From: a candidate division WS1 bacterium
GTDB lineage: Bacteria > Armatimonadota > Zipacnadia > Zipacnadales > UBA11051
Direction of reading: 5' to 3'
NCBI GenBank assembly: GCA_012518355.1
Contig: JAAYSP010000044.1
Span: 1 to 53,926, forward strand
DNA length: 53,926 bases
The stretch's first letter is position 1, and each line of letters starts with the position of its first letter. Made by a program: the position numbers and the translations under genes. The notes under the pieces are model-generated. The model did no database searches and was not told where the DNA came from. It was given only the letters and a program-made list of their open reading frames with translations. Below are positions 9,816 to 17,419 of this stretch, in pieces.

Positions 9816-9873
9816 CATGTACAATTGGAGGGTACGCATATAGCTAGAGATTTCACCACTTCCGTTGAAAATC
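9816..9873 (-). promoter_or_regulatory. conserved promoter/operator block before heparinase paralogue 2
   Basis: CATGTACAATT (9816-9826) sits 36 bases from the GTG start, and the dyad TTTCAC-N8-TTGAAA (9851-9870) about 71 bases from it. Both spacings match those before paralogue 1. The dyad also lies just upstream of the divergent rtcA gene, so one regulator could affect both directions. Confidence 0.45.
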
Positions 9874-9894
9874 CTTGTGTAGTGGGTGAGCTTA

Positions 9895-10941
9895 GTGAGA
9901 ATTGACGGATCGCAGGGTGAGGGCGGCGGGCAGATAGTCCGCACCAGCCTTTCGCTGGCAGCACTCACCGGTCAGGAAATCGAGCTGGAGCATATCCGTG
10001 CAGGTCGGCCCAGACCCGGGCTGGCTGCCCAGCATGTCACCTGCTGTCAGGCTGTGGCACAGATCTGCCAGGGCAAGCTTGAGCACGCTGAGCTGGGCTC
10101 GCAGACTGTGCGGCTAACACCTGGCCGAGTGACAGGCGGTGAGTACGAATTCGACGTGGCTGCAGTACGTCCGAGTGCAGGTTCGGCATGTCTCGTGCTG
10201 CAGAGCGTGCTGCCACCGTTGGCATTTGCGCCCAGGCCTTCGACGGTGCGCATCTATGGTGGCACCGACGTTCCGTGGAGCCCGGTATTCGCATATCTGA
10301 AGCATACATTCGCGCCGGCTCTTGCCCGTTTCGGTATAGGTCTGGAGCTGTCGCGAAGTCGCGGCGGCTTCTACCCGGCAGGCGGCGGCTGCATCACAGC
10401 GCATGTGCGTCCATGTACGAAAGCGGCAGCAGTAGACTTGAGAAGCCGCGGCGAGCTACTCGGTGCAACTGTGATCAGTACTGTGACCGACGGGCTGCCT
10501 CGTCGCATCCTACAGCGGCAGACATCTGCGGCCAGCCATGCCCTGAAAGCCGCAGGAATTGAGACGCAAGTGGAGGAACACTACATCAGTTCACACTCGC
10601 CCGGAACCTCGTGTGTTATAAGCCTGAATTATGGCCACGGGCATGGCGGCTTCACGACTCTGGGGAAGCGTGGGAAGCCGGCTGAGAGAGTAGGGCAGGA
10701 AGCCGCACAGGAAGCGGTGCAATTCGCAGCATCAGACGCCACCGTAGATCAGCATCTGGCCGACCAGTTGCTGCTGTACATGGCGCTGGCCGAGGGCCGG
10801 TCTGAGTTGAGGGCAGAGTGTGTGACCGAGCACTTGCGAACACATGCGGCAGTGGCATGTCAGATGACCGATGCGCAAGTGGAGCTGCAGGAAAATGGCA
10901 TGCTAACCGTGACAGGGGTTGGCGTGAGTGCAGGTGTGTGA
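9895..10941 (+). CDS. rtcA: RNA 3'-terminal phosphate cyclase
   Basis: 348-residue RtcA-family enzyme that converts an RNA 3'-phosphate to a 2',3'-cyclic phosphate through an adenylated enzyme. Diagnostic motifs are RIDGSQGEGGGQ at the N-terminus, RGGFYPAGGG near 154-164, and DQHLADQLLL near 284-293. The last contains the histidine that is adenylated in characterised enzymes. I prefer GTG at 9895, preceded by GGTGAG; an in-frame GTG at 9886 would add three residues. It heads a same-strand run with the DUF1844 and asparaginase genes. No RtcB ligase or RtcR regulator is visible in the window. Confidence 0.92.
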   Translation: MRIDGSQGEGGGQIVRTSLSLAALTGQEIELEHIRAGRPRPGLAAQHVTCCQAVAQICQGKLEHAELGSQTVRLTPGRVTGGEYEFDVAAVRPSAGSACLVLQSVLPPLAFAPRPSTVRIYGGTDVPWSPVFAYLKHTFAPALARFGIGLELSRSRGGFYPAGGGCITAHVRPCTKAAAVDLRSRGELLGATVISTVTDGLPRRILQRQTSAASHALKAAGIETQVEEHYISSHSPGTSCVISLNYGHGHGGFTTLGKRGKPAERVGQEAAQEAVQFAASDATVDQHLADQLLLYMALAEGRSELRAECVTEHLRTHAAVACQMTDAQVELQENGMLTVTGVGVSAGV

Positions 10942-11025
10942 GTTACGCCACTCCTGCGGTCGCAAAAGCTTACCGGATGCGGCCGTAGCACAGGCGTGTG
11001 AGCATACTGACGGAGGTGATGAGAT

Positions 11026-11526
11026 ATGTACGCAGATGATGAGAGGAAGTCTGAGGTGCAGTCTGAGGATGATGTGCAGGAGCAATCTGAGCCCGAGGTG
11101 CCAAAAGAGGAAGCCACAGAAGTAGATGGGTCATCGGCTTCTGAAACGCCGACAGATGGGCAGGAGGCTGCGGAGCAGGAGCCAGAGGTGGACACTCAGG
11201 ATATGTCATCCGATGAGCAAGAACCGGCGCCTGCTGCGGAAGCCGATGCGTCGGATGTGGAGACTGAGCCAGCGCTGGATGTGGACGTATACGGACTGCT
11301 GCGGCTTTTCGTCAGCATGATGGCCGAGCAGGCGTGGATCCATCTGGGATTGCAGACCGCTCCTGGCAAGACGGAGACCGAAGCCCGGCTGCCTGAAGCG
11401 CGCGTAGCCATAGACACACTGCAGTTCCTGCGCCGGCAACTGGAACAGAGCCTGGAAGACAGCGAGAAGCGAGAGCTGGATCGCATGATCTCTACCCTGC
11501 AGGTCAACTACATACAGCGCACCTGA
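11026..11526 (+). CDS. DUF1844-domain protein with acidic N-terminal tail
   Basis: 166 residues. About the first 85 form a low-complexity region rich in Glu, Asp, Ser and Pro and are probably disordered. The rest matches DUF1844: VYGLLRLFVSMMAEQAW, then helices with ARVAIDTLQFL and a C-terminal ISTLQVNY. The family's function is unknown. A perfect GGAGGTGA sits six bases before the ATG. It lies between rtcA and the asparaginase gene, 15 bases from the latter, and is probably cotranscribed with it. Cytoplasmic, with no membrane segment. Confidence 0.8.
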   Translation: MYADDERKSEVQSEDDVQEQSEPEVPKEEATEVDGSSASETPTDGQEAAEQEPEVDTQDMSSDEQEPAPAAEADASDVETEPALDVDVYGLLRLFVSMMAEQAWIHLGLQTAPGKTETEARLPEARVAIDTLQFLRRQLEQSLEDSEKRELDRMISTLQVNYIQRT

Positions 11527-11541
11527 GAAAGTGAGTCCGAC

Positions 11542-12552
11542 ATGGAACCGACCACACTGGCCACTGCAAGCAGGGCCGGACTTGTAGAGAAAACCTACTA
11601 CGGCGACGCCGTGGTCACTGATCGGGCAGGCAAGCTTATCGCATCTGCGGGCGATCCGCGGCGCCTGGCCTACATGCGGTCGGCTAGCAAACCGCTTCAG
11701 GCACTACTGGTGGTGCTGACAGGTGCCGCAGACCGGTTCGAGCTGTCTGATCGCGAGCTGGCGATATGCTGCGCCTCTCACTGCGGCTCAGCCGAGCATG
11801 TCGCGACGGTGCGCAGCATTCTGGGCAAACTGGGTCTGTCGGATGAGGACCTGGAGTGCGGCTGGCACTGGCCAGGTGATGTGGAGGAGCGAAATCGGCT
11901 GATTAGGGCCGGCGAGCAGCCCGGTACCCCACACAGCAACTGTTCAGGCAAGCACTGCGGCATGCTGGCCTCTGCACTGGCGATGGGTGAGCCGACACGG
12001 GGCTACTCACGACTGGAGCACCCGGTCCAGCAGGCCACGCTGAAGATCATCGCAGACATGTGCGTGCTGCCTGAGGACCAAATCCATATCGGAATTGACG
12101 GCTGTGGGGTGCCGACTTTCGGCATGCCACTGGCGCCGATGGCCAGATCGTATGCGCGCCTGACCATGCCCGAGGCACTGAACTCCGAGTTGGCCGCCGC
12201 CTGCCACCGCATTTGCGCCGCGATGGCCGCTGCGCCTGTGATGATCTCAGGCAAGGGTAGCTTCAACACCAGGCTGCTCGAGGTCGCTGGCCATACGGTG
12301 ACCTGCAAGGGTGGGGCGGAGGGGCTGTTTCTGTTGGGGATCAGAGACCGCGATTTGGGTATAGCGATAAAGGATGCAGGCGGAAATCTGCAACCGGCAG
12401 CGACGCTGGCGGCGCTGAGACAACTCGAAGGGCTCAGCGCCGAGCAGATAGAGCAGTTGGCGGATTTCGTACAGCCGCAGCTTCGAAATCATCGAGAGGA
12501 ACTGGTGGGGCAGGTCGAAGCCCAACTGGAACTGGATTTCCATGGGCAGTGA
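11542..12552 (+). CDS. type II L-asparaginase family protein (Asparaginase_II, PF06089 type)
   Basis: 336 residues of the Asparaginase_II family, which is unrelated to the classical bacterial AnsA/AnsB fold. Expected to hydrolyse L-asparagine to aspartate and ammonia in the cytoplasm. Recognised from MRSASKPLQAL near 51-61, ASHCGSAEH near 79-87, HSNCSGKHCGM near 132-142 and the glycine-rich SGKGSFNTR near 235. Length is as expected. The stop codon lies inside the start of the next small gene (ATG at 12542), an arrangement typical of translational coupling. The last 14 codons are copied twice downstream as part of the tandem repeat. Confidence 0.88.
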   Translation: MEPTTLATASRAGLVEKTYYGDAVVTDRAGKLIASAGDPRRLAYMRSASKPLQALLVVLTGAADRFELSDRELAICCASHCGSAEHVATVRSILGKLGLSDEDLECGWHWPGDVEERNRLIRAGEQPGTPHSNCSGKHCGMLASALAMGEPTRGYSRLEHPVQQATLKIIADMCVLPEDQIHIGIDGCGVPTFGMPLAPMARSYARLTMPEALNSELAAACHRICAAMAAAPVMISGKGSFNTRLLEVAGHTVTCKGGAEGLFLLGIRDRDLGIAIKDAGGNLQPAATLAALRQLEGLSAEQIEQLADFVQPQLRNHREELVGQVEAQLELDFHGQ

Positions 12553-12772
12553 GCAGGCCGAGCAGCGATATGGCAGGGTGAGCAACACTGTACTGATCCT
12601 CACCGTGCTGGTGATGCTGGTCATCGTAGCGGCGATTGCTGTTTTACCGATGCGCGATACCATGAGCCGTGACTTCGATGGCGACGGCTCTCGGGGTAGC
12701 ACTGCAGGGGAAGCAGGCTCTCCGTTGCCGCTGCCGGAGGAAACGCAGCCGGCACCACTGCCGCCGCCATGA
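12542..12772 (+). CDS. small single-pass membrane protein, tandem copy 1
   Basis: 76 residues, no family recognised. A polar N-terminus with RYGRVSN leads into one hydrophobic segment (about 15-36, VLILTVLVMLVIV...). The tail is acidic and glycine-rich (DFDGDGSRGS), ending in a proline-rich stretch (QPAPLPPP). The positive charge before the segment suggests N-terminus inside and C-terminus outside. The ATG overlaps the asparaginase stop by 11 bases and has no ribosome binding site, so translation is probably coupled. Copies 2 and 3 differ at only a few residues, which supports real coding. Confidence 0.75.
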   Translation: MGSEQAEQRYGRVSNTVLILTVLVMLVIVAAIAVLPMRDTMSRDFDGDGSRGSTAGEAGSPLPLPEETQPAPLPPP

Positions 12773-12774
12773 TG

Positions 12775-12821
12775 TGGCGATGCGCCAATCCAGTTGCCGA
12801 CATGGCCTGCTTTTGTTTTTG
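12775..12821 (+). promoter_or_regulatory. short hairpin plus T-rich run after small-gene copy 1
   Basis: TGGCG-ATG-CGCCA (12775-12787) follows the stop of copy 1, and about 24 bases later comes CTTTTGTTTTT (12810-12820). The same pair recurs after copies 2 and 3. The stem is short and the T-run distant, so this is at most a weak attenuator or processing site. Confidence 0.25.
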
Positions 12822-12862
12822 GTCGTGAAGGCATTTTGCCCTCCCATAGGAGAGCGACGTAG

Positions 12863-12922
12863 TTGACACTCATAGTCGGGCAGGTCGAAGCCCAGCTGGA
12901 GCTGGATTTCCATGGGCAGTGA
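12863..12922 (+). CDS. chimeric 19-codon leader reading frame 1
   Basis: A TTG start with AGGAGAG upstream, copied from the oxidoreductase gene, runs LTLIVGQ and then continues in frame into the asparaginase C-terminal codons (VEAQLELDFHGQ). It stops 8 bases inside the second small gene. It would supply ribosomes to copy 2 as the asparaginase gene does to copy 1. There is no evidence that the peptide itself matters. Confidence 0.35.
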   Translation: MTLIVGQVEAQLELDFHGQ

Positions 12923-13142
12923 GCAGGCTGAGCAGCGATACGGCAGGGTGAGCAACACTGTACTGATCCTCACCGTGTTGGTGATGCTGGTCATCGTAGT
13001 GGCGATTGCTGTTTTACCGATGCGCGATCTCATGAGCCGTGATTTTGATGGCGACGGCTCTCGGGGCAGTACTGCAGGGGAAGCAGGCTCTCCGTTGCCG
13101 CTGCTGGAGGAAACGCAGCCGGCACCACTGCCGCCGCCATGA
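12912..13142 (+). CDS. small single-pass membrane protein, tandem copy 2
   Basis: 76 residues, identical to copy 1 except for three changes: Ala to Val in the membrane segment, Thr to Leu just after it (RDLMS), and Pro to Leu in the tail (LPLLEE). The single hydrophobic helix at about 15-36 and the proline-rich end are kept. The start overlaps the end of the chimeric leader frame exactly as copy 1 overlaps the asparaginase gene. Unknown function. Confidence 0.72.
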   Translation: MGSEQAEQRYGRVSNTVLILTVLVMLVIVVAIAVLPMRDLMSRDFDGDGSRGSTAGEAGSPLPLLEETQPAPLPPP

Positions 13143-13229
13143 TATGGCGATGCGCCAATCCAGTTGCCGACATGGCCTGCTTTTGTTTTTGGTCTGAAGG
13201 TATTCTGCCCTTCCGCATGAGAGAGGTAG

Positions 13230-13295
13230 TTGCCGCTCATAGTGGATCAGGGTCAGGTCGAAGCCCAACTGGAATTGATGCTCCATGAACGGTGA
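13230..13295 (+). CDS. chimeric 21-codon leader reading frame 2
   Basis: TTG at 13230 opens LPLIVDQGQVEAQ..., again joining the oxidoreductase start to the asparaginase end in frame, and stops 8 bases into copy 3. A three-base insertion relative to leader 1 leaves the frame intact. This mild evidence suggests that the overlap with the next start has been maintained. Confidence 0.33.
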   Translation: MPLIVDQGQVEAQLELMLHER

Positions 13296-13515
13296 GCAAG
13301 CTGAGCAGCGATATGGCAGGGTGAGCAACACTGTACTGATCCTCACCGTGTTGGTGATGCTGGTTATCGTAGCGGCGATTGCTGTTTTACCGATGCGCGA
13401 TACCATGAGCCGTGATTTCGATGGCGACGGCTCTCGGGGTAGCACTTCAGGGGAAGCAGGCTCTCCGTTGCCGCTGCCGGAGGAAACGCAGCCGGCACCA
13501 CTGCCGCCGCCATGA
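13285..13515 (+). CDS. small single-pass membrane protein, tandem copy 3
   Basis: 76 residues, differing from copy 1 at the N-terminus (MNGEQ instead of MGSEQ) and at one Ala to Ser (STSGE). The helix at about 15-36 and the PAPLPPP end are unchanged. Several base differences from the other copies are silent, which suggests selection on the protein or very recent duplication with some gene conversion. It is followed by the oxidoreductase gene. Confidence 0.72.
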   Translation: MNGEQAEQRYGRVSNTVLILTVLVMLVIVAAIAVLPMRDTMSRDFDGDGSRGSTSGEAGSPLPLPEETQPAPLPPP

Positions 13516-13604
13516 TATGGCGATGCGCCAATCCAGTTACCGACATGGTCTACTTTTGCTTTTGGTCTGAAGGCATTTTGCCCTCCCGTAGGAGAGTGAC
13601 GCAG

Positions 13605-14597
13605 TTGACACTCATAGTCGGACAGATCGGCGCGGCCCCTCAGGTGGCTGACCACTTGAGAGCCTATGTGGATAGCCCGTATGTGGACTCTGTGGTGCTG
13701 GCTGATGCTGATGAGCAGGCCAGGGATAGACTGTACGCTCGCTTCGGCATCATCAAGCAGGTGCATGATGATCCGCAGGCAGTGCTGGATGACCCTGATG
13801 TGTCGGTGGTGGACATCTATACACCCACTGCGGCCTGCAGCTCTCTGGCAGTTGCTGCTCTGGAGGCTGGCAAGCACGTCATCTGCGCCGCTCCGCCTGC
13901 CAGATCAGCTGCCGAGTGGGAGCGCATGATTGCTACCGCAAACCGCGTGGACAGGCGACTTCTGATTGCCATCCCGGAGTGTATAGTGCCTGCCAATCAG
14001 AAGGCAGAGCAGATACTGGCGGACGGTGAGTTGGGCAGGGTTATGGTAGCTACTGCGCTGGTGGTCAGCGGCTCTTCGCAGGATGGCCCTGCTCCGCTGG
14101 TCACCGATTCCGATAGACTGTTGTACGGTTGCATCGCTGTGTTGGAGCGGTGGCTGGGACCGACTGCCATGGTGAGCGTGACTGTTGCCGATGATGCAGA
14201 TAGCGATCGGGGCTCTGCTCTACAGACGGCCCTAGTGAACCTGCAGATGACTGCCGGGGCAGTCGCGCAGGTTGCCGTCTCGATAGGAAGTGAAGAGGCG
14301 CGGGCTACGGCAGAGCGGCGCATCGTCGGCACTACGGGGCAACTGCTGATACGCGACGACTCTGAGGACGAGATACCGATTATCGGTATGCAAGGCCGTG
14401 CGTTCTATCCGATAGCAGTGCACAACCCGCCCTTCATCATGCAGTACGCGACTGCGCAGTTGCTGTCTCGTTTTATCGAGTGCATGGTAACGCAAAGCGA
14501 GCCGCCGGTGACCCTCGAGCAGGCGGGCTCTGCTCTGGCAACCCTGTTGGCCATAGACGAAAGCCGTCGCAGTGGGCAGTCCGTACGGCTCACTTAG
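13605..14597 (+). CDS. Gfo/Idh/MocA-like oxidoreductase, probably without the catalytic EKP motif
   Basis: 330 residues with the Gfo/Idh/MocA layout. The N-terminal Rossmann-like half shows LADADEQARDRLYARFG, then VSVVDIYTPTAACSSLAVAALEAGKHVICA; the C-terminal half is alpha/beta. The usual glycine motif is weak (IVGQIGAAPQ), and the conserved E-K-P after the GKHV strand is replaced by AAPP. Catalysis of sugar oxidation is therefore doubtful. I chose TTG at 13605, preceded by AGGAGAG, because the upstream ATG at 13512 lies inside the repeated spacer. The first codons were copied into the tandem repeats. Its stop codon touches the convergent membrane-protein gene. Confidence 0.7.
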   Translation: MTLIVGQIGAAPQVADHLRAYVDSPYVDSVVLADADEQARDRLYARFGIIKQVHDDPQAVLDDPDVSVVDIYTPTAACSSLAVAALEAGKHVICAAPPARSAAEWERMIATANRVDRRLLIAIPECIVPANQKAEQILADGELGRVMVATALVVSGSSQDGPAPLVTDSDRLLYGCIAVLERWLGPTAMVSVTVADDADSDRGSALQTALVNLQMTAGAVAQVAVSIGSEEARATAERRIVGTTGQLLIRDDSEDEIPIIGMQGRAFYPIAVHNPPFIMQYATAQLLSRFIECMVTQSEPPVTLEQAGSALATLLAIDESRRSGQSVRLT

Positions 14598-15385
14598 CGG
14601 CGTGGGCGGATGGTGTGGATCACAAATGTGACTGGCAGGGCGACCGCAGCAGTGGCCAGCATCAGCACCAGTGCCAGCCCCCATACCGCCGATAGCCTGT
14701 GAGCCTGTAACAGCAGCCAGTCATCGCCCGCTCTGAGCATCGGACCGAGTCCGGTGAGCTGCTGCACCGCGATCAGAGCTACCAGGATACCGACTGCCAG
14801 CCCAAGCAGTGCCGGGACAGCGTATCTGAGGTCGGTTTGGCTCGGCGAGACTTCTGCTCCGATGGTTGCTGCCAGGTAGAGGAAGGCATATGTCTGCCAG
14901 CGGTGCCAATCCAGGCTCTTCAGCAGCAGTAGGATTTGGCCCTGTGCAGCGCGAAGCATACAAACGTTTTCACCGGAAGCGCCTGGCGCGGCAGAATTGT
15001 GGTCCATGATACCCAACCAGTGGCCGACCGCGACCAGTGCCACGCTGCCTACCAGCAGTGGCATCAGGGCAGCCGCACCGTCTGCCAGCCATGGCAGGGT
15101 GACCGGTGCCCACGGTTTGCCCCGCACGCATACGCCGGACTGGCGGGGGTCCAGCACGCAGGGGACCATGTGCCGCACTCGATAGCCCAGAAGCAGATAG
15201 CCGAGTGCGTGACTGGCCTCATGTAGCAGGTTGCCCGGAAGCCGCAGCAAGGTGACCAGCCCGCCGCCATTGCGGTCGGCGAACGCGCAGACCATGCCAC
15301 GGAAGAGCATACGGGAGACCAGCATGAGCAGCAAAGCCTGCACCAACAGCGCAGGCACGTGTTGCGCAGCAGAAGGTAGTGCCAT
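14594..15385 (-). CDS. integral membrane protein with HEASH zinc-protease-like motif (site-2-protease-like)
   Basis: 263 residues with several hydrophobic helices: LLVQALLLMLVSRML at the N-terminus, a pair around the middle, and two or three more towards the C-terminus. HEASHALGYLLLGY near residues 55-68 is the HExxH-type motif of M50 membrane metalloproteases, here in the HEASH form. I did not find a clear distal LDG/NPDG motif, so activity is uncertain. The longer frame to 15631 antisense to malate dehydrogenase adds only unlikely sequence, hence the start at 15385. It shares a 110-base divergent region with the malate dehydrogenase gene. Confidence 0.6.
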   Translation of the reverse strand: MALPSAAQHVPALLVQALLLMLVSRMLFRGMVCAFADRNGGGLVTLLRLPGNLLHEASHALGYLLLGYRVRHMVPCVLDPRQSGVCVRGKPWAPVTLPWLADGAAALMPLLVGSVALVAVGHWLGIMDHNSAAPGASGENVCMLRAAQGQILLLLKSLDWHRWQTYAFLYLAATIGAEVSPSQTDLRYAVPALLGLAVGILVALIAVQQLTGLGPMLRAGDDWLLLQAHRLSAVWGLALVLMLATAAVALPVTFVIHTIRPRR

Positions 15386-15495
15386 TTCGGTCAGATTATA
15401 GCAGAAACTATGCGCTTGCCCAATCTCGCACAGAATCACTGAGCCAGAGCTCTGCAATTCCAGCAGGCATGGCAAGCGTACGGGAGTGAAATCGC

Positions 15496-16431
15496 ATGAA
15501 AGTGACGGTAGTAGGTGCTGGCAACGTAGGGGCCACTTGCGCCCAGAGAATAGCTGAAGCAGACCTGGCGGATGTATATCTGGTGGACGTGGTAGAGGGG
15601 CTGGCCCGTGGGAAGGCGTTGGACCTCGCACAGGCAGCCCCTATCGTCGATCACAGCCGGAGCATCGAAGGCAGCGAAGACTGGGCCGGTGCGGCAGGAT
15701 CTGATATCATCGTCCTCACTGCTGGCAAGCCACGCACCCCCGGCATGTCGCGTGACGATCTACTGCAAGTCAACGCTGCCATCACCAGCAGCGTAGTGGA
15801 GAGCCTCATGCCCGCGGCTCCCGATGCGTTGCTGCTGATGGTAGCAAACCCCCTCGATGTGACTACCTATGTCGCCGCACAGGTATCCGGACTGCCCCGC
15901 GAGCGTGTCATCGGCATGGCGGGGGTACTCGACACCGCCCGCTTCCGCGCTTTCATCGCCATGGAGATCGGTTGCTGCCCATCAGAAGTGACCGCGATGG
16001 TGCTAGGCGGCCACGGTGACTCGATGGTGCCACTGCCCCGCCACAGTACGGTCTCCGGTATACCGATAACTCAGCTCATCTCCGAAGAGCGACTGGCGGC
16101 TATAGTGGAGCGGACGCGTCAGGGCGGCGGCGAAATAGTCAGCTATCTGAAGACAGGCAGCGCCTTCTATGCTCCGGCGGCTGCAGTCACTCAGATGGTG
16201 GGCGCCATTTTGCGCGACGAAAAGCGTATCCTGCCCACCTGTGTCCGTCTGCAGGGAGAGTACGGTATGGACGACGTGTTTCTCGGCGTGCCCGCCATGC
16301 TGGGGGCCGCAGGCATGGAGCAGGTTGTCGAGGTGGACCTGGACGACGAGGAGCGATCAGCGCTGGAGCTATCAGCCCAGCATGTGCGAGATACCGTTGA
16401 CCAGTGGCGCAATCTACAGCAGGATGCATGA
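15496..16431 (+). CDS. mdh: malate dehydrogenase (LDH-like type)
   Basis: 311 residues of the lactate/malate dehydrogenase family, interconverting malate and oxaloacetate with NAD. VVGAGNVGAT at 4-13 binds the dinucleotide, and the Asp in LVDVV near 32 favours NAD over NADP. GKPRTPGMSRDDL near 77-89 carries the arginines that read the malate carboxylate, which argues against lactate. VANPLD near 116 and the catalytic His in GHGDSMVP near 174-181 complete the site. It starts after GGGAGTG. The fumarase genes follow, so malate, fumarate and oxaloacetate are interconverted from one locus. Confidence 0.92.
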   Translation: MKVTVVGAGNVGATCAQRIAEADLADVYLVDVVEGLARGKALDLAQAAPIVDHSRSIEGSEDWAGAAGSDIIVLTAGKPRTPGMSRDDLLQVNAAITSSVVESLMPAAPDALLLMVANPLDVTTYVAAQVSGLPRERVIGMAGVLDTARFRAFIAMEIGCCPSEVTAMVLGGHGDSMVPLPRHSTVSGIPITQLISEERLAAIVERTRQGGGEIVSYLKTGSAFYAPAAAVTQMVGAILRDEKRILPTCVRLQGEYGMDDVFLGVPAMLGAAGMEQVVEVDLDDEERSALELSAQHVRDTVDQWRNLQQDA

Positions 16432-16579
16432 GCAAGAATTCCTGAGTATCCCCATGCCCCGGTAGGAACTCCAGGCTCTATGGCGAACAAGACTGGTGGG
16501 ACGATCCGCCAGGCCATGCGCTTTCTGCTGAGTGGGGCATGGCTAGGCAGCACTATACTCCGAATCGAGAGCGGTTTGT

Positions 16580-17419
16580 ATGAGGCAAATCGAATCACAG
16601 ACGATCACCGATGCCATATATGAGATGGCACTCAGTGCCGGATACAGTCTTCCTGAGCCGGTGTTTGCAGCCCTGCAAGACGCCGTAGAGCGAGAGACAG
16701 GTCCGGCGCGGGTGGTGCTCGAGACGATCGTGGAGAACGCACAGGTGGCAGCCGAGACAAAGCTGGCTCTGTGCCAGGACTGTGGGATGGTGGTGATTTT
16801 CGCCGAGATAGGTCGCGACTGCCATCTGAACGGCGACCTGCAGCAGGCTGTAGACCAGGGTGTGGCCCGTGCGTACCGGGATGGCTATCTGCGCAAGTCG
16901 GTGCTGGCTGATCCGTTGCGACGCGACAGCAACACTGGCGACAACACGCCCGCGGTGGTGCATGTGAAGCTGGTAGAAGGCGACCGGATCAGCCTGCACC
17001 TGGCTCCTAAGGGCGGCGGAAGCGAGAACATGAGCGCGGTGGACATGCTGGTACCCGCGATGGGGCGGCAGGGAGTGATCGATCGCATCGTCGAGCAAGT
17101 GGTACGTGGAGGCGGCAAACCGTGCCCACCGCTGATCGTAGGAGTGGGGCTGGGAGGGACCATGGAGAAGGCGGCGCTGCTTTCCAAGTGGGCGCTGATG
17201 CGCACCATGGGAGAGGCCAGCCCTGACCCGGACACGGCCGCGCTAGAGCGCGACATACTCGAAGCGGTCAACGCCACAGGCATCGGCCCCATGGGACTGG
17301 GTGGGCGAACCACTGCGCTGGCCGTGCATGTAGAAAAGCACCCCTGTCACATCGCCAGTCTGCCGTTGGCGATAAACTTGCAGTGCCACTCTGCGCGCCA
17401 CCAGCACGTGGTCATATAG
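16580..17419 (+). CDS. fumarate hydratase, alpha subunit (class I, iron-sulfur)
   Basis: 279 residues, the usual length for the alpha chain of two-subunit class I fumarases (TtdA/FumA N-terminal type). This chain holds the oxygen-sensitive [4Fe-4S] cluster that hydrates fumarate to malate. CQDCGM near 67-72 supplies cluster cysteines, with further signatures in RRDSNTGDNTP, GGGSENMSAV and PCPPLIVGVGLGG near 179-191. The paired beta subunit lies 79 bases downstream. L-tartrate dehydratase is the main alternative; the adjacent malate dehydrogenase supports fumarase. Confidence 0.88.
   Translation: MRQIESQTITDAIYEMALSAGYSLPEPVFAALQDAVERETGPARVVLETIVENAQVAAETKLALCQDCGMVVIFAEIGRDCHLNGDLQQAVDQGVARAYRDGYLRKSVLADPLRRDSNTGDNTPAVVHVKLVEGDRISLHLAPKGGGSENMSAVDMLVPAMGRQGVIDRIVEQVVRGGGKPCPPLIVGVGLGGTMEKAALLSKWALMRTMGEASPDPDTAALERDILEAVNATGIGPMGLGGRTTALAVHVEKHPCHIASLPLAINLQCHSARHQHVVI

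Larger units (their letters stand above)
12511..13622 (+). repeat. tandem triplication, units of 370, 373 and 369 bp
   Basis: Units run about 12511-12880, 12881-13253 and 13254-13622. Each has the last ~14 asparaginase codons, one complete copy of the 76-residue membrane protein, a conserved spacer, and the ribosome binding site plus first ~7 codons of the downstream Gfo/Idh/MocA-like gene. Units are well over 90% identical in the coding part by eye. The internal junctions fuse the two flanking genes at a ggNcagNtcg match that encodes Val-Gly-Gln in both. Confidence 0.93.

Noticed and set aside
13014..13877. 287-codon minus-strand frame across the tandem repeats
   Set aside because: It runs antisense to the triplicated membrane protein genes and the oxidoreductase start, is composed of repeated antisense pieces, and has no family signal.
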